This document shows positions 6,794 to 15,545 of a stretch of DNA of 27,881 nt, in pieces (position 1 is the first letter of the stretch; every line of letters starts with the position of its first letter). Source of the stretch: Avoscillospira sp045530865. GTDB taxonomy: Bacteria; Bacillota; Clostridia; Oscillospirales; Oscillospiraceae. Where the stretch lies: positions 1-27,881 of the forward strand of contig JAZSCX010000093.1 in assembly GCA_045530865.1 (NCBI GenBank), in the 5' to 3' direction. Position numbers and translations under genes: made by a program. The notes under the pieces were generated by a model that saw nothing but the letters and a program-made list of their open reading frames with translations, did no database searches and was not told where the DNA came from.

Positions 6794-8170
6794 TCATTCT
6801 TTGACCAATTCTTCCAGCAATACAACCAATCTTGGCAGATCCGTCTCTGCCAGATCGGCATAGGGGATGACCACCCGGTTTTTCGCGGCTTCATCCGGCA
6901 GATCCACGGCATAATGCCGCAGACTGGCCGCACGGATGCCGCCTGCTGCCAGCCGCTGTTCGATTTCCCTGTCGGGCAGACCGGTATTCAGCTGCAGCAG
7001 GAAGTGGAGCCCCGCTTCGTCTCCCTGTACGGTCATCCGGTCTGCACTTTGGGACTGGCGCAGCAGCTGTAGCAGCTGATCCCGCAGCAGGCGGTAATGC
7101 CGCTTCATGCGGCTTACATGCTTTTCAAAATACCCTTCATCCAGAAACCTTGCCAAGGTCAGCTGCTCCATACTTGGTACGGTGCAGCTGTAAAACCCCA
7201 GCTTCCGGCGGTATTGCGCCATCAATGCATCCGGCAGGATCATGTAGCTGATACGCAGTGCTGGGGTGATGGTGCGGGAGAAGGTGTTCAGGTAGATGAC
7301 CCGCCCCAGTGTGTCCATGGAAAACATGGAGGGCACGGGCTTTCCGGAGAACCGGAACTCGGAGTCGTAGTCGTCCTCGATGAGCCAGCGGTTCGATTCA
7401 CTGCCCACCCAGTTCATCAGCTGACGGCGGCGGGCAATGGGCATGACCACGCCGGTGGGATACTGATGTCCGGGGGAAAAATGCAGCACATTGGCGTGGG
7501 AGTCCAGCAGGGAAGCGGGGGCAACACCGCTTTCATCCAGAGAAACCGGGCAGATGGCAACGCCGTTGGCCTCGTAGACCTGCCGGATCTTCCGGTGACC
7601 GGGGTTTTCCAGCCCGTACCGCAGTTCCTTGCCCAGCAGCTGGATCAGAATATTATAAAGGTATTCCGCCCCTGCGCCGATGACAATGTTCTCCGGTGAG
7701 ACCTCCATGCCGCGGCTGCGGCGGAGCATTCCGGCGATGGCGCTGCGAAGCTCTGGCAGTCCCGTGTTGGGAGGCGGCTGCAGCAGCAGATCGTGCTGAT
7801 CCAGCAGAACGCCGCGCATGAGCCTTGCCCAGATGGAGAAGGGAAACTGACCGGCGGAAACCGTGGGCGGCGCGGCAGTGACAGCGGGCGGCACAATATT
7901 GGCAGTCGGTGCGATGACCGGAAGCGCTTCCAGCGTTTCTGCATAGTAACCGGAGCGGGGACGGGAGACGAGATACCCCTCCGTCATCAGCTGCTCATAG
8001 GCGTTTTCCACGGTAATGCGGCTGATGTTCAGATGCTCCGCCAGCATCCGCCCGGAGGGCAGTTTTTCCCCGCCGGCAATGACGCCGGTGAGGATGTCCT
8101 CCTTCAGCGCCCGGTAGAGCTGTTCATACAGGGGCGTGTTTCCGTTGGTGTCCAGCACGTAAGTTCGCAT
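6794..8170 (-). CDS. MocR/PdxR-type regulator: GntR domain plus aminotransferase-like domain
   Basis: This 458-residue protein carries an N-terminal GntR winged helix (about 10-78) and a linker, followed by a fold-type-I aminotransferase domain (about 105-455). Such MocR regulators bind PLP in the aminotransferase domain to control genes of vitamin B6, GABA, taurine or amino acid metabolism. The conserved EDDYDSEF is present at 265-272. The PLP-binding Lys, normally in the context FSK-[TS], is replaced: the sequence reads NTFSRT with Arg299. CAGGAGG lies upstream of the ATG. It is transcribed divergently from the lysine operon, which suggests but does not prove a link with amino acid metabolism. 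The target is unknown. Confidence 0.9.
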   Translation of the reverse strand: MRTYVLDTNGNTPLYEQLYRALKEDILTGVIAGGEKLPSGRMLAEHLNISRITVENAYEQLMTEGYLVSRPRSGYYAETLEALPVIAPTANIVPPAVTAAPPTVSAGQFPFSIWARLMRGVLLDQHDLLLQPPPNTGLPELRSAIAGMLRRSRGMEVSPENIVIGAGAEYLYNILIQLLGKELRYGLENPGHRKIRQVYEANGVAICPVSLDESGVAPASLLDSHANVLHFSPGHQYPTGVVMPIARRRQLMNWVGSESNRWLIEDDYDSEFRFSGKPVPSMFSMDTLGRVIYLNTFSRTITPALRISYMILPDALMAQYRRKLGFYSCTVPSMEQLTLARFLDEGYFEKHVSRMKRHYRLLRDQLLQLLRQSQSADRMTVQGDEAGLHFLLQLNTGLPDREIEQRLAAGGIRAASLRHYAVDLPDEAAKNRVVIPYADLAETDLPRLVVLLEELVKE

Positions 8171-8217
8171 GATCTGGCCTCCTGACTTTCTGAAATTTTA
8201 CAATTTTTTATAAGGCC

Positions 8218-8246
8218 AGTATAGCGCGTTTTCCAAAAGTACGCAA
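8218..8246 (-). promoter_or_regulatory. Sigma-A promoter of the MocR-type regulator
   Basis: On the minus strand, TTGCGT (8241-8246) and TATACT (8218-8223) are separated by 17 bp. The -10 box lies about 48 bp upstream of the start codon. Confidence 0.65.
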
Positions 8247-8292
8247 GAGTGTGTTCTGATGCGGAAAAATTGAAAAACTGCCAAAATCCCCA

Positions 8293-8321
8293 TTGACATT
8301 TTTGTGAAATAGTGATAATAT
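8293..8321 (+). promoter_or_regulatory. Promoter of the lysine riboswitch/dapA transcript
   Basis: TTGACA (8293-8298) is followed after 17 bp by TAATAT (8316-8321), with an extended -10 TG at 8313-8314. Transcription would begin about 10 bp before the P1 stem of the lysine riboswitch. Confidence 0.7.
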
Positions 8322-8337
8322 CTAGCCAATTAAACAA

Positions 8338-8503
8338 AGAGAGCAGAGGCGCGGTATTGATCAGTACCATGCGGCGTGAGGGTTTCACAGACCTGTGCCG
8401 CTTCGGGAAAGGCACCACCGCCGAAGAGCGTTGAGGTGAAAGACGGCTCTGGGCAATGGGAAAAGATCTCATTGACTGTCGCGATTGCGGAGTGCTGCTG
8501 TCT
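8338..8503 (+). promoter_or_regulatory. Lysine riboswitch (L box) aptamer
   Basis: The leader matches the L-box pattern in order: AGAGGCGCG, AGTA, a GGGAAAGGCACC block, GCCGAAG, CTGGG. The ends AGAGAGCAG (8338-8346) and CTGCTGTCT (8495-8503) pair in 8 of 9 positions as the P1 closing helix. L boxes bind lysine and switch off lysine genes. The downstream genes dapA, dapB and ddh all make lysine or its precursor meso-DAP, in agreement with this identification. Confidence 0.9.
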
Positions 8504-8558
8504 GGCGTAGGAAGATTCTCGGGCATTTATGCTGGGAGTCATGTTTGATCCGTACATC

Positions 8559-8588
8559 AGCAGACGACCGCAGGTCGGCTGCTTTTTT
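8559..8588 (+). terminator. Riboswitch-controlled terminator before dapA
   Basis: The arms 8559-8569 and 8573-8583 form an 11-bp stem with one A-G mismatch and loop GCA, followed by TTTTTT. The CAGCAG at 8558-8563 is complementary to CTGCTG at 8495-8500, which is the 3' strand of riboswitch P1. The two structures are therefore mutually exclusive with an antiterminator. Confidence 0.85.
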
Positions 8589-8621
8589 GCTTTGTAAATT
8601 TTCTTCTTAAAGGAGTAATGC

Positions 8622-9512
8622 ATGATGAAACAGCCTGTATTCCGCGGTGCAGCTACCGCCCTTGTGACCCCCCTGAACGAAAACGGTGTCGATTATGAGC
8701 AGTTTGGCCGTCTGGTAGACTGGCAGATCGAAGAGGGCATCGATGCTCTGGTGGTCTGCGGTACCACCGGCGAAGCCTCCACCCTGACCGATGAAGAACA
8801 TCGCGAGTGCATCAAGTTCGTGGTGGACCGTGTGGCCGGCCGCGTGCCTGTCATTGCCGGTACCGGCTCCAATGATACCGCCTATGCCATCGAGCTGACC
8901 AAGTATGCCTGCGAAGTGGGTGCCGATGCCTGCCTGATCGTCACGCCTTATTACAACAAGGCCACCCAGAACGGCCTGATCGCCATGTTCACCGCCATTG
9001 CCGATGCGGCTACTAAGCCCATTATCCTGTATAATGTGCCCTCCAGAACCGGCTGCAACATTCTGCCTGCCACTTATGCCAAGCTGGCTGAGCACCCCAA
9101 CATCGTGGGTATCAAGGAAGCCAGCGGCAACATTTCTTCCATCGTGCAGACCCGCGCACTGGTGGGCGACAATCTGACCTTGTACTCCGGTAACGACGAT
9201 CAGATCGTGCCCCTGCTGTCCATGGGCGGTCAGGGCGTCATCTCCGTGCTGTCCAATGTGCTGCCCCGTCAGACCTCTGAGCTGTGCAAAAAGTTCTTCG
9301 ACGGCGATGTGGCAGGCGCAGCCAAGATGCAGTGCGATATGCTGGAGCTGGTCAACGCCCTGTTCTGCGAGGTCAATCCCATTCCCGCCAAGGCCGCTGT
9401 GGCTGCTCTGGGCTACTGCGACAACTATGTGCGCCTGCCCCTGACCCCCATGGAAGAGCCCAACCGCCAGCGTCTGCTGAAGGCCATGCGCGACAACGGT
9501 TTGGACGTGTGA
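8622..9512 (+). CDS. dapA: 4-hydroxy-tetrahydrodipicolinate synthase
   Basis: DapA condenses pyruvate with aspartate-semialdehyde, the first committed step to diaminopimelate and lysine, in the cytoplasm. The 296-residue length is typical. The motif CGTTGE (46-51, with Thr48 and Thr49), the catalytic Tyr137 in YNVPSRTG with Arg142, and the Schiff-base Lys165 in GIKEASGN are all present. AAGGAG lies 6 nt before the first of two consecutive ATG codons; the second (8625) is equally possible. It is the first gene of a dapA-dapB-ddh operon under the lysine riboswitch. Confidence 0.97.
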   Translation: MMKQPVFRGAATALVTPLNENGVDYEQFGRLVDWQIEEGIDALVVCGTTGEASTLTDEEHRECIKFVVDRVAGRVPVIAGTGSNDTAYAIELTKYACEVGADACLIVTPYYNKATQNGLIAMFTAIADAATKPIILYNVPSRTGCNILPATYAKLAEHPNIVGIKEASGNISSIVQTRALVGDNLTLYSGNDDQIVPLLSMGGQGVISVLSNVLPRQTSELCKKFFDGDVAGAAKMQCDMLELVNALFCEVNPIPAKAAVAALGYCDNYVRLPLTPMEEPNRQRLLKAMRDNGLDV

Positions 9513-9520
9513 GGTAGCCT

Positions 9521-10252
9521 ATGAACATTATCATCCACGGTTCCACCGGGCGCATGGGGCAGAACCTGATCAAGGCTGCCAAGAACCATACAGTTGCAGC
9601 TGCCGTAAGCGTGGATCAGGAGACCTGTGCGGCGGAAAATAAGTATCACTCCCTGCCGGAGTTCACCGGCGAAGCCGATATGATCATCGATTTTTCCCAT
9701 CATACCGCCATCGGCGCTGTGCTGGACTATGCCGAAGCCCGGAAACTGCCTGTGGTCATCGGTACCACCGGACATACGCCCGAGGAAAAGGCCAGAATTG
9801 CCGAAGCGGCAAAGACCGTTCCGGTGTTCCACTCCGGCAATATGTCCGTGGGCGTTGCTCTGCTGGTGCAGCTGGCAAAGCAAACGGCAAAGGCCTTCCC
9901 TGATGCGGATATTGAGATCATCGAGACCCATCACAACCAGAAACTGGATGTGCCCAGCGGTACCGCGCTGATGCTGGCCGACGGCATCAAGTCCGTGAAG
10001 GAGGATGCGGTCTACAACATTGGCCGCCCCGAAAACGGCAAGCGCACCAGGCAGGAGATCGGCATCCACGCTATCCGTCTGGGTAACGTGGTGGGTATTC
10101 ATGAGGTGCTGGTCTCCACCGGCACCCAGACCATCACCCTGAAGCATGAGGCCTATGATCGGATGCTCTTTGCCGAGGGCGCCATGACCGCCGCGGAATA
10201 TCTGGTGGGTCAGAAACCCGGTCTTTATAATATGGAGACCATGCTGGGTTAA
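9521..10252 (+). CDS. dapB: 4-hydroxy-tetrahydrodipicolinate reductase
   Basis: DapB reduces the DapA product to tetrahydrodipicolinate with NAD(P)H. The 243-residue protein starts with the nucleotide-binding loop GSTGRMG (7-13). It carries the family signature around 135-148 (ETHHNQKLDVPSGT), including the proton-donor His137 and Lys141. It starts 8 bp after the dapA stop codon and is clearly in the same operon. The length is slightly shorter than the E. coli enzyme but normal for Firmicutes. Confidence 0.97.
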   Translation: MNIIIHGSTGRMGQNLIKAAKNHTVAAAVSVDQETCAAENKYHSLPEFTGEADMIIDFSHHTAIGAVLDYAEARKLPVVIGTTGHTPEEKARIAEAAKTVPVFHSGNMSVGVALLVQLAKQTAKAFPDADIEIIETHHNQKLDVPSGTALMLADGIKSVKEDAVYNIGRPENGKRTRQEIGIHAIRLGNVVGIHEVLVSTGTQTITLKHEAYDRMLFAEGAMTAAEYLVGQKPGLYNMETMLG

Positions 10253-10265
10253 AAGGAGTACGGTT

Positions 10266-11258
10266 ATGAGTAATACGATTCGAGTGGGCATTGTGGGCTA
10301 CGGCAATCTGGGACGCGGCGTGGAGCTGGCGCTGCGGCAGAATCCCGATATGGAACTGGCGGCCTTTTTCACTAGAAGAGACCCTGCCTCCCTGAAAACC
10401 CTGTCGCCCAATGTGCCGGCTTACAGTCTGAGTCGGGTGACGGAATTCCGGGATCAGCTGGATGTGCTGATTCTCTGCGGCGGCAGCGCCACCGATCTGC
10501 CGGTGCAGACGCCGGAATTTGCGAAATATTTCAATGTGGTGGACAGCTTCGATACCCATGCGAAGATCCCGGAGCATTTTGCGGCCTGTGATGCCAGCGC
10601 ATCGGAAAGCGGCAAAATCGCCATGATCTCCGTGGGCTGGGATCCCGGTATGTTCAGCCTGCAGCGGCTGCTGGGCATGTCCATCCTGCCCGACGGCGAG
10701 AGCTATACCTTCTGGGGCCGCGGCGTCAGTCAGGGTCATTCCGATGCCATCCGCCGTCTGGAGGGTGTGCAGGATGCCCGGCAGTACACCATACCTGTGG
10801 ATGCTGCGTTGCAGCGGGTGCGCAGCGGCGAAAATCCTGCCCTGACTACCCGGGAAAAGCACACCCGCGAGTGCTTCGTGGTGCTGAAGCCCGGCGCAGA
10901 TTCTGCAAAGATCGAGCAGGAGATCAAGACTATGCCCAATTATTTTGCGGAGTATGACACCACGGTGCATTTCATCTCGCAGGAAGAGCTGGATCGGGAT
11001 CACAAGGGCATTCCCCACGGCGGATTTGTGCTCCGCAGCGGCACCACCGGCGAACACGGAGAGACAAAGCATATGATCGAGTATTCCTTGAAGCTGGGCT
11101 CCAATCCGGAGTTTACCTCCAGCGTGCTGGTCTGCTATGCCCGGGCTGCCGTCCGCATGAACCGGGAAGGGGCCTGCGGCGCCCGCACTGTATTGGATGT
11201 ACCGCCTGCTTACTTGTCACCCATCTCCGCAGCAGACCTGCGGAAGTCTTTGCTATAA
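10266..11258 (+). CDS. ddh: meso-diaminopimelate dehydrogenase
   Basis: Ddh converts tetrahydrodipicolinate, ammonia and NADPH directly into meso-DAP, bypassing the succinylase, acetylase and aminotransferase branches. The 330-residue protein begins with a Rossmann motif GYGNLG (11-16). It continues with family-typical segments such as VDSFDTHAKIPEH, SVGWDPGMFSLQR and FWGRGVSQGHSDA. AAAGGAG lies upstream and the gene starts 13 bp after dapB. Together dapA, dapB and ddh cover aspartate-semialdehyde to meso-DAP, the peptidoglycan cross-linking residue and lysine precursor. An intrinsic terminator follows at 11267. Confidence 0.96.
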   Translation: MSNTIRVGIVGYGNLGRGVELALRQNPDMELAAFFTRRDPASLKTLSPNVPAYSLSRVTEFRDQLDVLILCGGSATDLPVQTPEFAKYFNVVDSFDTHAKIPEHFAACDASASESGKIAMISVGWDPGMFSLQRLLGMSILPDGESYTFWGRGVSQGHSDAIRRLEGVQDARQYTIPVDAALQRVRSGENPALTTREKHTRECFVVLKPGADSAKIEQEIKTMPNYFAEYDTTVHFISQEELDRDHKGIPHGGFVLRSGTTGEHGETKHMIEYSLKLGSNPEFTSSVLVCYARAAVRMNREGACGARTVLDVPPAYLSPISAADLRKSLL

Positions 11259-11266
11259 TATGGTTT

Positions 11267-11297
11267 GCCGCCGCTGATTGACAGCGGCGGCTTTTCT
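11267..11297 (+). terminator. Intrinsic terminator of the dapA-dapB-ddh operon
   Basis: GCCGCCGCTG (11267-11276) and CAGCGGCGGC (11282-11291) form a perfect GC-rich 10-bp stem with a 5-nt loop. It is followed by TTTTCTT, only 8 bp after the ddh stop codon. Confidence 0.9.
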
Positions 11298-11341
11298 TGA
11301 TATGCTGATTATGCTGAAGAAAATGAAAATTGGAGGGGCAT

Positions 11342-12481
11342 ATGAAAAAGATATTGCCTTTGATTTTGGCACTTTGTGTGCTGCTTGCGCTTTCTGCGTG
11401 CAGAAAGGTTCCTGTGGAGATCCCTCCACAGGAAGAGCCGCCGGCAACGGAACTGCCGCAGACTCCGGCTCCTAAACCCGAACCCGAGCCCGAGCCCGAG
11501 CCCGAACCCGAACTGATTCCAGATGAACCTGTGACCATAGACGGTTTTCTGCTGCCCGGCGGCAGTGTGCAGCTGGATGGAAAGCGGTATGTCCGGCTAA
11601 CGGACGTGGTGGAAGCGCTGCGTCCAGAACTGGTGTGGAAGCCGGATATCGAAAAACTGATCCGGTATGGACAGACAACAAAACGGCTGGCCTACAGTAT
11701 GCCGCTGACGGTGCGGGAGGAGGTGTGGCTGCCGGTGGAACTGCTGCCGGAGCTGGGACTGGGCTACTTTTATGATGCGGAGCAGGCACACCATTATTAC
11801 ACCACCGGTGCGGCAAAATTTGATATTCCGGAAGGCTGCAAAGTTCCCACACTCATGTACCATGCGGTCAGCGACAACATCTGGGGCATTTCAGAGCTGT
11901 TTGTCAGCCCCAAAACTATGGAAGAACAGCTGCGGTATCTGCAGGACAACGGCTTCACCACCATCCATTTCTCCGATCTGGAGTACATTGATCAGATCGA
12001 AAAGCCGGTTCTGCTGACCTTTGATGACGGTTATCTGGATAACTACGAAGAGCTGTTCCCTCTGCTGCAGAAGTATGAGGCCAAAGCCACCATTTTTGCC
12101 ATTACCAAGTCTATCGGCAATAATCCTCACTATTTTGACTGGGAGCAGGCACGGGAAATGGCGGACAGCGGTCTGGTGGAGATCCACAGTCATACTGTCA
12201 GCCATCCCAATCTGGACGAGCTTTCCTATGAAGCCCAGAAGCAGGAGCTGGAGCAGTCCAAGCTGGATATTCTCCGCAATCTGGGCCGGGAACCCTATGT
12301 GATCTGCTACCCCACAGGCCGGTACAACGGGGATACCCTGTCACTGGCGGAGGAGTATTATCACTTTGGCCTGAAGATGAACGGCGGCGACTATTACACG
12401 AGTGATCGGGTATATGAGATCAACCGTTGGTATGTGTACCGTGGGATCGACCTGCTGACCTTTGCCGATATGGCTGCGTAA
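11342..12481 (+). CDS. Polysaccharide deacetylase lipoprotein
   Basis: This 379-residue lipoprotein has a signal peptide with lipobox LSAC (Cys20). A Pro-Glu stalk (46-57) follows, then a region around 64-155 resembling the copper-amine-oxidase N-terminal-like domain common in Firmicute surface proteins. The NodB-fold polysaccharide deacetylase begins near 165 and has TFDDGY (226-231) with the metal Asp229, and the metal motif H284-x-x-x-H288. Family members remove acetyl groups from peptidoglycan or other cell-surface glycans. A TTG start four codons upstream was rejected because GGAGGGG lies inside that extension. It is separated from the lysine operon by a terminator, and I see no strong promoter. 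Confidence 0.9.
   Translation: MKKILPLILALCVLLALSACRKVPVEIPPQEEPPATELPQTPAPKPEPEPEPEPEPELIPDEPVTIDGFLLPGGSVQLDGKRYVRLTDVVEALRPELVWKPDIEKLIRYGQTTKRLAYSMPLTVREEVWLPVELLPELGLGYFYDAEQAHHYYTTGAAKFDIPEGCKVPTLMYHAVSDNIWGISELFVSPKTMEEQLRYLQDNGFTTIHFSDLEYIDQIEKPVLLTFDDGYLDNYEELFPLLQKYEAKATIFAITKSIGNNPHYFDWEQAREMADSGLVEIHSHTVSHPNLDELSYEAQKQELEQSKLDILRNLGREPYVICYPTGRYNGDTLSLAEEYYHFGLKMNGGDYYTSDRVYEINRWYVYRGIDLLTFADMAA
11477..11512 (+). repeat. Hexanucleotide tandem repeat coding for Pro-Glu
   Basis: Six consecutive CCCGAR units encode the (Pro-Glu) stalk of the deacetylase lipoprotein. The unit is a multiple of three, so slippage would change stalk length without shifting the frame. Confidence 0.85.
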
Positions 12482-12637
12482 TATACAAAATATACAGAAT
12501 ATATACAATGGGGATTTTATTTCCTGTATTCGAGGAAAACCCTTGGGAAAATGAATATCCATGGCGATATGCAAAAACTTATGGAGAGTATATACAAAAA
12601 CTTGGAAATAAACTGGTAGGTTTGTGCAAATTAGATG

Positions 12638-12666
12638 TTGCATATTTTTGCATTTGGTTGTAATAT
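12638..12666 (+). promoter_or_regulatory. Probable argG promoter with ArgR-like palindrome
   Basis: TTGCAT (12638-12643) and TAATAT (12661-12666) are separated by 17 bp, and a TG pair precedes the -10 box. The sequence TTGCATATTTTTGCA across the -35 box is an AT-rich near-palindrome that loosely recalls ARG boxes. That regulatory reading is an inference. Confidence 0.5.
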
Positions 12667-12710
12667 ATATACACAAACAAAAATTCCCTCAAAGGTATGG
12701 AGGTTTCATT

Positions 12711-13931
<1,221 letters not shown>

Positions 13932-13934
13932 AAC

Positions 13935-14107
13935 AATTGACAGTTGACAATGGATAATTGACAGTGGAGGAGTTCGGCTCCGCCGAACGGATTGAATTCC
14001 GTTTGGTGCGGCTAAACTCCTCCGTTGTTGTTGTAATTACAGGATTTATACGATATAATATTTCAAATTGTCCGCGCAGCGGACACCATCATTTTTAATT
14101 GTCAATT
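13935..14107. mobile_element. MITE-like element with cloverleaf-type hairpins between argG and argH
   Basis: The ends carry 11-bp inverted repeats with one mismatch (AATTGACAGTT at 13935-13945; complement AATTGACAATT at 14097-14107). Inside, GGAGGAGTT (13966-13974) pairs with AACTCCTCC (14015-14023) around two smaller hairpins (13972-13988 and 13987-14002), and a third hairpin TGTCCGC-GCA-GCGGACA lies at 14069-14085. It has no coding capacity. Small size, terminal repeats and internal palindromes suggest a non-autonomous mobile element. A structured leader RNA of argH is the alternative. Confidence 0.6.
14031..14059 (+). promoter_or_regulatory. Promoter inside the MITE-like element, reading into argH
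   Basis: TTGTAA (14031-14036) and a perfect TATAAT (14054-14059) are separated by 17 bp. They lie within the structured element and point towards argH, whose start codon is about 80 bp away. Confidence 0.6.
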
Positions 14108-14141
14108 AAAGTGCATGGTGACATCGTTAGGAGTGTTATGT

Positions 14142-15521
14142 ATGAAGCTTTGGGCAGGCCGGTTCCAGAAGGAAACCGATACCCTTGTGAACGATTTTAA
14201 TTCCTCCATCCGTTTCGATCAGCGGATGTATCAGGAGGATATTCAGGGCTCGCTGGCTCACTCGCAGATGCTGGGCGATACGGGTGTCATTTCCAAAGAG
14301 GATGTGGCGGCGATTCATCAGGGGCTGAAGGATCTGCTGGCGGACATCGAAAGCGGAAAAATCGAATTCTCCGTGGATGCGGAGGATATCCATATGAACA
14401 TTGAAAGCCTCTTGACCCAGCGCATCGGTGACGCCGGCAAGCGCCTGCACACGGGACGCAGCCGCAACGATCAGGTGGCGGTGGATCTGCGCCTGTATCT
14501 GCGGAAGGAGATCGAGGAGATTCGCACTATGGTGCTGGATTTCATCCGGGTGCTGCTGGATCAGGCCGATGCCCACAAGGAAACGGTCATGCCTGGTTAT
14601 ACCCATCTGCAGCGGGCTCAGCCCATCACCTTCGCTCAGCATCTGCTGGCCTACGGCTCCATGCTGGCAAGAGATGTGACCCGTCTGGATGACTGCCGCA
14701 AACGCATGAACCTTTGCCCTCTCGGTTCCGGCGCACTGGCAGGCACCACCTATCCCATCGACCGGTTCCAGACTGCTGCGCTGCTGGGCTTTGACGGCCC
14801 CATGTCCAACTCTCTGGACGGCGTCTCCGACCGGGACTATGTGATCGAGCTGCTGAGCGCCCTGTCCATCCTCATGATGCATATGAGCCGCTTTGCCGAA
14901 GAGGTCATCCTTTGGTGCAGCTGGGAGTTCAAGTTTATCGAGCTGGATGATGCCTATTCCACCGGTTCTTCCATCATGCCCCAGAAGAAGAATCCCGATG
15001 TGGCGGAGCTGGTTCGCGGCAAGACCGGCCGTGTCTACGGCCATCTTATGAGCCTGCTTGCCACCATGAAGTCCCTGCCGCTGGCCTATAACAAGGATAT
15101 GCAGGAGGACAAGGAGCCGGTGTTCGACGCGGTGGATACGGTAAAAATGTGCGTGCCGGTGTTCTCCGCCATGATCGAAACCATGCGGGTGATCCCGGAG
15201 AATATGCTGGCAGCCGCCAAGAAGGGCTTTATCAATGCCACCGACTGCGCCGACTTCCTGACCAAGAAGGGCGTGCCCTTCCGGGATGCCTACAAGGCCA
15301 CCGGTCAGCTGGTGTACCTGTGCACCAGTCAGGGCAAGACGCTGGAACAGCTCAGTCTGGAAGAGTTCCGGGCCATCCATCCGGAATTTGATGAGGGCGT
15401 CTACGAAGCCATCGACCTGATGACCTGCGTCAGCCAGCGCGGCAGCCACGGCGGCCCCTGCGTGGCGGAAACCACCCGCCAGATCGCAGAACTGGCCGAA
15501 TTTGTAGCACAGTACCAGTAA
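14142..15521 (+). CDS. argH: Argininosuccinate lyase
   Basis: ArgH splits argininosuccinate into arginine and fumarate, the last step of arginine synthesis. The 459-residue protein has the fumarase-superfamily signature GSSIMPQKKNPD at 275-286 and the conserved TGRSRNDQVA segment, and begins MKLWAGRF as expected for the family. The longest open frame starts nine codons earlier, but TAGGAG lies inside that stretch, 9 nt before the chosen ATG. It probably forms a unit with argF, which starts 24 bp after its stop codon. Confidence 0.97.
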   Translation: MKLWAGRFQKETDTLVNDFNSSIRFDQRMYQEDIQGSLAHSQMLGDTGVISKEDVAAIHQGLKDLLADIESGKIEFSVDAEDIHMNIESLLTQRIGDAGKRLHTGRSRNDQVAVDLRLYLRKEIEEIRTMVLDFIRVLLDQADAHKETVMPGYTHLQRAQPITFAQHLLAYGSMLARDVTRLDDCRKRMNLCPLGSGALAGTTYPIDRFQTAALLGFDGPMSNSLDGVSDRDYVIELLSALSILMMHMSRFAEEVILWCSWEFKFIELDDAYSTGSSIMPQKKNPDVAELVRGKTGRVYGHLMSLLATMKSLPLAYNKDMQEDKEPVFDAVDTVKMCVPVFSAMIETMRVIPENMLAAAKKGFINATDCADFLTKKGVPFRDAYKATGQLVYLCTSQGKTLEQLSLEEFRAIHPEFDEGVYEAIDLMTCVSQRGSHGGPCVAETTRQIAELAEFVAQYQ

Positions 15522-15545
15522 TGACCATATTTGGAGGAACATACC

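Noticed and set aside
8104..8623. Minus-strand open frames across the dapA leader
   Set aside because: The region is explained by the lysine riboswitch, its promoter and its terminator; no ribosome binding sites fit.
12482..12710. Possible T-box or other riboswitch before argG
   Set aside because: No T-box core (AGGGTGG-type), no specifier hairpin and no terminator are visible; only promoter-like AT-rich DNA.
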